In this document: positions 13,935 through 17,346 of the stretch, one piece after another | How the letters are laid out: each line of letters starts with the position of its first letter | Position numbering within the stretch: the first letter of the stretch is position 1 | Assembly: GCA_002340305.1 (NCBI GenBank) | Contig: DDLU01000281.1 | Span: 1-17,346 of the forward strand | DNA: 17,346 nucleotides | Source of the DNA: Desulfovibrio sp. UBA2564 | Lineage (GTDB): Bacteria; Desulfobacterota; Desulfovibrionia; Desulfovibrionales; Desulfovibrionaceae | Direction: 5' to 3' | The notes under the pieces: generated by a model | Told to the model about the DNA's origin: nothing | Database searches by the model: none | Seen by the model: the letters and a program-made list of their open reading frames with translations, nothing else | Translations under genes and position numbers: made by a program

Positions 13935-15221
13935 CTACTGCTGAGTTGCTTCATGGGTTTCCCAGCATTCTTTGTTGATTTCATTTTCACTATTGGCCAC
14001 TGCGCAGGTCACTGCGAGGTCGCCGGTAACGTTGGTGCAGGTTCGGCCCATATCAAGGAGGGCATCGATACCGAAGATCATGGCGTAAGCCAGAGCGGTG
14101 GGGGAGCCTGCGGTGATTTCCAGTCCTACGGAGTTCAGCACGATCATGAGCATGATTGCACCTGCGCCGGGAATACCAGCGGTCCCGAGGGAAGCCAGAA
14201 CAGTAGTACCGATAACGGTGATCTGCTGACTGGCGGTAAGGGGTTCACCGATTGCGTAACCGATGAACAGGGCGCATACACCCTGATAAATTGCGGTACC
14301 GTCCATGTTAACGGTTGCGCCAAGGGGCAGGGAGAAAGAGTAGATACTTTTGTCAACGCCGAGTTCCTTGTCAGCAACTTCCATGCTGATAGGCAGTACA
14401 CCGCTGCTTGATCTGGTAACAAAGGCAGCGATGGATGCCGTTTTTACCTTTTTGAAGAAGGTCACGGGGTTGACTTTGAAGAGCAGGAGGCCGCCGCCGT
14501 ATACGAGGAAGATGTGGCAGGCAAAAGCAAGGTAGGTAGCGATAACAACCACACCAAGAGGGCCTGCTGCTTTTGAGCCCTGAGCACCGAAAACAACTGC
14601 GATAAGTGCGAATACACCGATGGGAACGTACTGCAGCACCCAGTCGATGATGATGTACATGACTTCTGCGAGACCTTCGAAAAGATAGAAAAGAGAATCA
14701 CCTGCATTTTTGACGCGGGCATCTTCGCTGTGGCGCAGGATGGATATTGCAATACCTGTGATGATGCAGAAGAAAATGGTAGAAAGAACATCGCCGGTGG
14801 TAATGGCTGCAAAGGGGTTTTTGGGGATGATATTGATCAGGATATCGAGAAAGGATGTTGCCTTGGGGGCTGCAACTTTGAGTGTTGCGCCTTCTGCTGC
14901 AAGTTGAAGACCATTACCGGGTTGGAGAATGTTTCCGAAGAAGAGGCCGATTGCAACAGCAAAGCCTGTTGTCAGCATGTAGAAGCCCATACATTTGGCA
15001 CCTACTTTACCGAGCTGGCTGGGTTTCACGCTACCAGCACCGACAATGATGGTGGAGACAATTACAGGCATTACGATCATTTTGAGTGAACGTACCAATA
15101 TATCGCCCAGCGGGGACAGAACTTTTGCTTCAGGGCCTAAAATAAGTCCGGTAATTGCACCAAGTACAAGACCGATAATGATTCGAACTAACAGGTTACT
15201 TTTAAAGTACCAAGAAAACAT
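13935..15221 (-). CDS. Dicarboxylate/amino acid:cation symporter (DAACS family, GltP/DctA-like)
   Basis: Inner-membrane secondary transporter that imports glutamate, aspartate or C4-dicarboxylates with sodium or protons. The 428-residue protein has about eight hydrophobic helices. Family motifs are clear: LGDILVRSLKMIVMPVIVSTI near residues 37-57, the serine-rich re-entrant loop FVTRSSSGVLPIS at about 268-280, the ion-binding GATVNMDGTAIYQG at about 303-316, the second re-entrant loop LASLGTAGIPGAGAI, and DMGRTCTNVTGDLA near the C-terminus. The length matches GltP/DctA (about 420-440). The Arg in the last motif (MGRTCTN) is typical of acidic-substrate carriers; which acid is used cannot be decided. 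A strong AGGAGGGA precedes the ATG at 15221. It is transcribed alone, between the terminators at 13881-13914 and 15425-15452. Confidence 0.95.
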   Translation of the reverse strand: MFSWYFKSNLLVRIIIGLVLGAITGLILGPEAKVLSPLGDILVRSLKMIVMPVIVSTIIVGAGSVKPSQLGKVGAKCMGFYMLTTGFAVAIGLFFGNILQPGNGLQLAAEGATLKVAAPKATSFLDILINIIPKNPFAAITTGDVLSTIFFCIITGIAISILRHSEDARVKNAGDSLFYLFEGLAEVMYIIIDWVLQYVPIGVFALIAVVFGAQGSKAAGPLGVVVIATYLAFACHIFLVYGGGLLLFKVNPVTFFKKVKTASIAAFVTRSSSGVLPISMEVADKELGVDKSIYSFSLPLGATVNMDGTAIYQGVCALFIGYAIGEPLTASQQITVIGTTVLASLGTAGIPGAGAIMLMIVLNSVGLEITAGSPTALAYAMIFGIDALLDMGRTCTNVTGDLAVTCAVANSENEINKECWETHEATQQ

Positions 15222-15424
15222 CTTCCCTCCTGATGAAAATTAAGAGTGTGCTCAAAAAGAATTTTCTGATGAATGAAATTTCATTTATCGAAAAATTATG
15301 TGGGATTTTAATAGAAATCCGGAAAAGTGTATGCCTAGATAGCAGTTATTGGTATAATTCGCAAGGGTAGAGGGCTAAGGCGATATTTTGGAGAGGAAAG
15401 AAAGGCGTTTCTGCTGCATAAGAA
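15222..15424. other. Intergenic region upstream of the symporter, with palindromes and promoter-like motifs on both strands
   Basis: No gene is seen. On the minus strand TTGCGA (complement of 15359-15364) and TATCTA (complement of 15336-15341), 17 bases apart, could serve the symporter. On the plus strand TGGTATAAT (15350-15358) is a perfect extended -10 but with a poor -35. A perfect 14-bp palindrome AATGAAATTTCATT (15272-15285) and an inverted repeat GGATTT/AAATCC (15303-15320, 6-base gap) lie in the symporter leader. Confidence 0.4.
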
Positions 15425-15452
15425 AAGCCGGGCGATTTAAATCACCCGGCTT
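15425..15452 (-). terminator. Terminator of the TolC-like gene
   Basis: AAGCCGGG...CCCGGCTT arms (15425-15437 and 15440-15452) form a stem of 12-13 bp. The one irregular position becomes a G-U pair in minus-strand RNA. It is followed on the minus strand by UUCUUAUG and lies 36 bases after the TolC-like stop. On the plus strand it has a C-A mismatch but is followed by TTATTTAGTTCTTT, so it could also act weakly that way. Confidence 0.8.
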
Positions 15453-15487
15453 ATTTAGTTCTTTAGTACTTATCCAAAAGGTAATGC

Positions 15488-16813
15488 TTATTGCATTTCC
15501 ATCTCTTTGTTTACTTCAGCAAGGTCCAGAGTTTTGATCAGTTCACCTTTGAGAGCAAAGAACTTGTAGAGATTAAAGGTTTGGTTGCTCTTAGCGGTTT
15601 CAAGTTGGATGCTGTTGGTGAATACTTCGTTAATAGCATCGAGAACGTCAAGCAGACTGCGCTGTCCTACGCTGAACTGCATAAGATACATATCTCTGGA
15701 TTCGATGCTGTAGGCTAAAGCCTCTTCGTGCAGCACGATTTCCCTGCTGGCAGTCTGGTAATCAGTCCATGCGTTCTTTACCTGACGGGTAAGATCATCG
15801 GTAACATCTTTGAGATTTGCCTGAGCTTCATTAATTCTATCGTCAGCTGCCTTGCGGTCATAGTAGTCCTGACCACCGTTGAAGAGGTTCCATGAAACAC
15901 CGACCATAGCGCGGTTGTCCTGAAGATAGGTTCTTGAACCGTCCAGATCATCAGTATAGCGGGAACTCAACTCTAAATCCACATCAGGGTACATGCGTGC
16001 CAGAACCACATCGCTGTTTTCTTCTGCAACAACAACATCAGCTTTGTTGCGGATGATTTTGGGGTTGTGGTCAAGAGCGGGAGTCAGCACGTCTTCTACA
16101 GTAACCGGAGCAAGTTCAAACTTGAACTCAGCAGGGGCAAGTGCTTCAGCCTCCATGCCAACTACGCGGAAATATTCTGCTTCAGCAGTTTCAAGATCAC
16201 CGGTGTAGGTGATAAAAGTTGTCTGGGCGCGAGCAGAGCGGCCTCTGGCCTGCAGTTCATCTGCCTTGTTGCCGGCACCAGCTGCAACACGTTCAGCTAT
16301 ATTATCAAGAACGTCCTGATGATCTTTGATATTCTGCGCTGCAAGCTCCTGAAGTTTTCTTTCACGCACGACATTGATGTGTGCTCTTACAGCGTCAAGG
16401 GCTACAGCTTCAACTGTATCGTAGAGTCTGGCCTCAGCAGATTCGAGCCTTGCTTTTTCACGGTCATAGCCGCTGATTCTTTCCATACCATCGAAAATGT
16501 TCTGGGTCAGGGTCAGTGAAGAGTCGGAAGCAGCGGTGGAATCGGAACCACGACCGGCGGCTCTAGTTGAGGAACTGTCGTAGTTTTGCAGGCCGACATT
16601 TGATCTTAAGTTCAAAGTAGGCAGGAAACGACCGAAAGCAGAGTCAAGGTTTTTTCCTACTGCGTCACGGTTGGACAAAAGGGATTTGATTTGCGGATGC
16701 TGTTTGACGGCAGACTTCACGCTTTCTGTCATGGAGACTGTACCGTCAACTTGCGCAAATGCAGGAACAGCAAAGAGGGATAGAGTTAGGATAAGAACGA
16801 ACAGGCGCTTCAT
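15488..16813 (-). CDS. TolC-family outer-membrane efflux/secretion channel
   Basis: Forms the outer-membrane and periplasmic tunnel of a tripartite secretion or efflux system. The 441-residue precursor has a signal peptide (MKRLFVLILTLSLFAVPAFA, cut before QVDG). It then shows the two-fold repeated outer-membrane efflux protein pattern of long helices and short beta strands. The first half runs to about residue 220, including LRSNVGLQNYDSSS and SDSSLTLTQNIFDG. The second half includes DVDLELSSRYTDDLDGS, VGVSWNLFNGGQDYYDRKAA and VGQRSLLDVLDAINEVF. The length is near that of TolC and LapE. AAGGTG precedes the ATG at 16813. The gene lies directly downstream of an RTX protein gene on the same strand, which points to type I protein secretion rather than drug efflux. 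The partner ATPase and adaptor genes are not in the window. Confidence 0.93.
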   Translation of the reverse strand: MKRLFVLILTLSLFAVPAFAQVDGTVSMTESVKSAVKQHPQIKSLLSNRDAVGKNLDSAFGRFLPTLNLRSNVGLQNYDSSSTRAAGRGSDSTAASDSSLTLTQNIFDGMERISGYDREKARLESAEARLYDTVEAVALDAVRAHINVVRERKLQELAAQNIKDHQDVLDNIAERVAAGAGNKADELQARGRSARAQTTFITYTGDLETAEAEYFRVVGMEAEALAPAEFKFELAPVTVEDVLTPALDHNPKIIRNKADVVVAEENSDVVLARMYPDVDLELSSRYTDDLDGSRTYLQDNRAMVGVSWNLFNGGQDYYDRKAADDRINEAQANLKDVTDDLTRQVKNAWTDYQTASREIVLHEEALAYSIESRDMYLMQFSVGQRSLLDVLDAINEVFTNSIQLETAKSNQTFNLYKFFALKGELIKTLDLAEVNKEMEMQ

Positions 16814-16855
16814 TACGCTTCACCTTTATTAAAATTATTTATAAATATCAAAGTA

Positions 16856-16884
16856 CAGCCCCTTCTCTATCAAAGAAGGGGCTG
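16856..16884 (-). terminator. Hairpin between the RTX gene and the TolC-like gene
   Basis: CAGCCCCTTCT (16856-16866) and AGAAGGGGCTG (16874-16884) form a perfect 11-bp stem with a 7-base loop, 14 bases after the RTX stop. The following minus-strand RNA (UACUUUGAUAUUU) is only moderately U-rich, so it may reduce rather than stop transcription into the TolC-like gene, which begins 42 bases further on. No separate promoter is evident in between. Confidence 0.65.
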
Positions 16885-16898
16885 CTTAACAATATATT

Positions 16899-17346
16899 TT
16901 AGTGGTCAGTTACTGGATTGTTGATGATATTATCAATCATATTGGATATGTCATCGCTGTGCTGCAGTACGTCACTCGAATGATCTGCCAGTGCTGTCTT
17001 GAATTCGCCTATGGAAACACCTTCTAAGGTGACAGTAATGTCGTGGTCAACGCTGTTGTCTCCAGGAGTCGCGTCAAAATAAATCTGAACATCTCCACCA
17101 GGTACTTCTTCACCGTAAGTGTAACTGAAGTCATTCTGGTTATAAACGATGGAATCCTGTCCGATCTCAAATCCCTCATGCGGGTTGTCCCCGCCTTTCT
17201 GGACATCAATTCTGACAGGTCCGTCATCAAGGCAATCCTTGTGGATTATGATTTGGTCGTTGCCAGCCTTAGTGTAGATGTAGTCCTGACCGGAAGAAGC
17301 GATGAATACATCGTCTCCTGCGCCACCATCAAGCTCGTCGGTACCG
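16899..17346 (-). CDS. C-terminal end of an RTX (calcium-binding, type I secreted) protein, partial
   Basis: Only the last 148 codons are present; the 5' part lies beyond the window. The visible part begins GTDELDGGAGDDVFIASSGQ and continues DYIYTKAGNDQI. This is the glycine-aspartate nonapeptide pattern GGxGxDxxx of RTX repeats that fold as a calcium-bound beta roll. A beta-rich stretch (GFEIGQDSIVYNQNDFSYTY) follows, then a C-terminal tail of about 50 residues rich in Asp, Ile and Asn (EFKTALADHSSDVLQHSD). This tail is where the type I secretion signal lies in this family. The composition is acidic and has no Cys except one. The TolC-like gene downstream fits as the outer-membrane part of its exporter. 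Whether it is an adhesin, enzyme or toxin cannot be judged from this end. Confidence 0.85.
   Translation of the reverse strand, partial: GTDELDGGAGDDVFIASSGQDYIYTKAGNDQIIIHKDCLDDGPVRIDVQKGGDNPHEGFEIGQDSIVYNQNDFSYTYGEEVPGGDVQIYFDATPGDNSVDHDITVTLEGVSIGEFKTALADHSSDVLQHSDDISNMIDNIINNPVTDH

Noticed and set aside
17024..17230. Minus-strand open frame of 68 codons at the right end
   Set aside because: Out of frame with the RTX coding sequence, which reads open from the window edge to TAA at 16899 and contains RTX motifs.

Overview
The window looks like chromosomal DNA of a sulfate-reducing deltaproteobacterium of the Desulfovibrio/Maridesulfovibrio type (Desulfovibrionales). This is judged from protein style and from a minus-strand neighbourhood (degP, ispE, tRNA-Gln, prs, rplY, pth, carD, rho) that I recall from Desulfovibrio genomes. 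No similarity search was run. Base composition looks even across the window, and no insertion sequence, phage gene or CRISPR array is visible. Both edges cut through genes: rho on the left and a repeat-rich secreted (RTX) protein on the right.

Region 1 (1-6774, minus strand) is an information-processing and housekeeping block. Read in transcription order it is a periplasmic Do-type protease (degP), a terminator hairpin, the isoprenoid-precursor kinase ispE, a tRNA-Gln(UUG) gene with encoded CCA, PRPP synthetase (prs), ribosomal protein bL25/Ctc (rplY), a hairpin, peptidyl-tRNA hydrolase (pth), a CarD-type RNA polymerase-binding regulator with its own promoter and long leader, and the first two thirds of rho. 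A small TPR-like protein (6993-7367, plus) diverges from degP.

Region 2 (7452-13914) is a solute-uptake locus. A GntR/UTRA repressor (minus) faces away from a complete general L-amino-acid ABC transporter, aapJ-aapQ-aapM-aapP (plus), followed by a cytoplasmic glycerophosphodiester phosphodiesterase. Between regulator and transporter lies a perfect 18-bp palindrome, AACTGGTTTAAACCAGTT. Its core fits the GT-N-TA-N-AC operator type of HutC-like GntR regulators, and it begins just after a predicted sigma-70 promoter for aapJ. A strong terminator after aapJ probably keeps binding-protein mRNA in excess over mRNA for the membrane and ATPase subunits. AapQ carries what looks like an extra stretch with two membrane helices.

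Region 3 (13935-17346, minus strand) holds a sodium- or proton-coupled dicarboxylate/amino-acid symporter, a TolC-type outer-membrane channel, and the C-terminal end of an RTX protein. The last two fit a type I secretion unit whose substrate gene lies upstream of the channel gene; the inner-membrane ABC and adaptor genes are not in the window.

Most genes belong to well-known families. I do not see a whole new system. The less expected points are the regulator/operator/transporter/phosphodiesterase arrangement, the AapQ insertion, several perfect palindromes in intergenic DNA (upstream of rho, upstream of the symporter, downstream of aapP) and a possible plus-strand small RNA opposite the end of the tolC-like unit.
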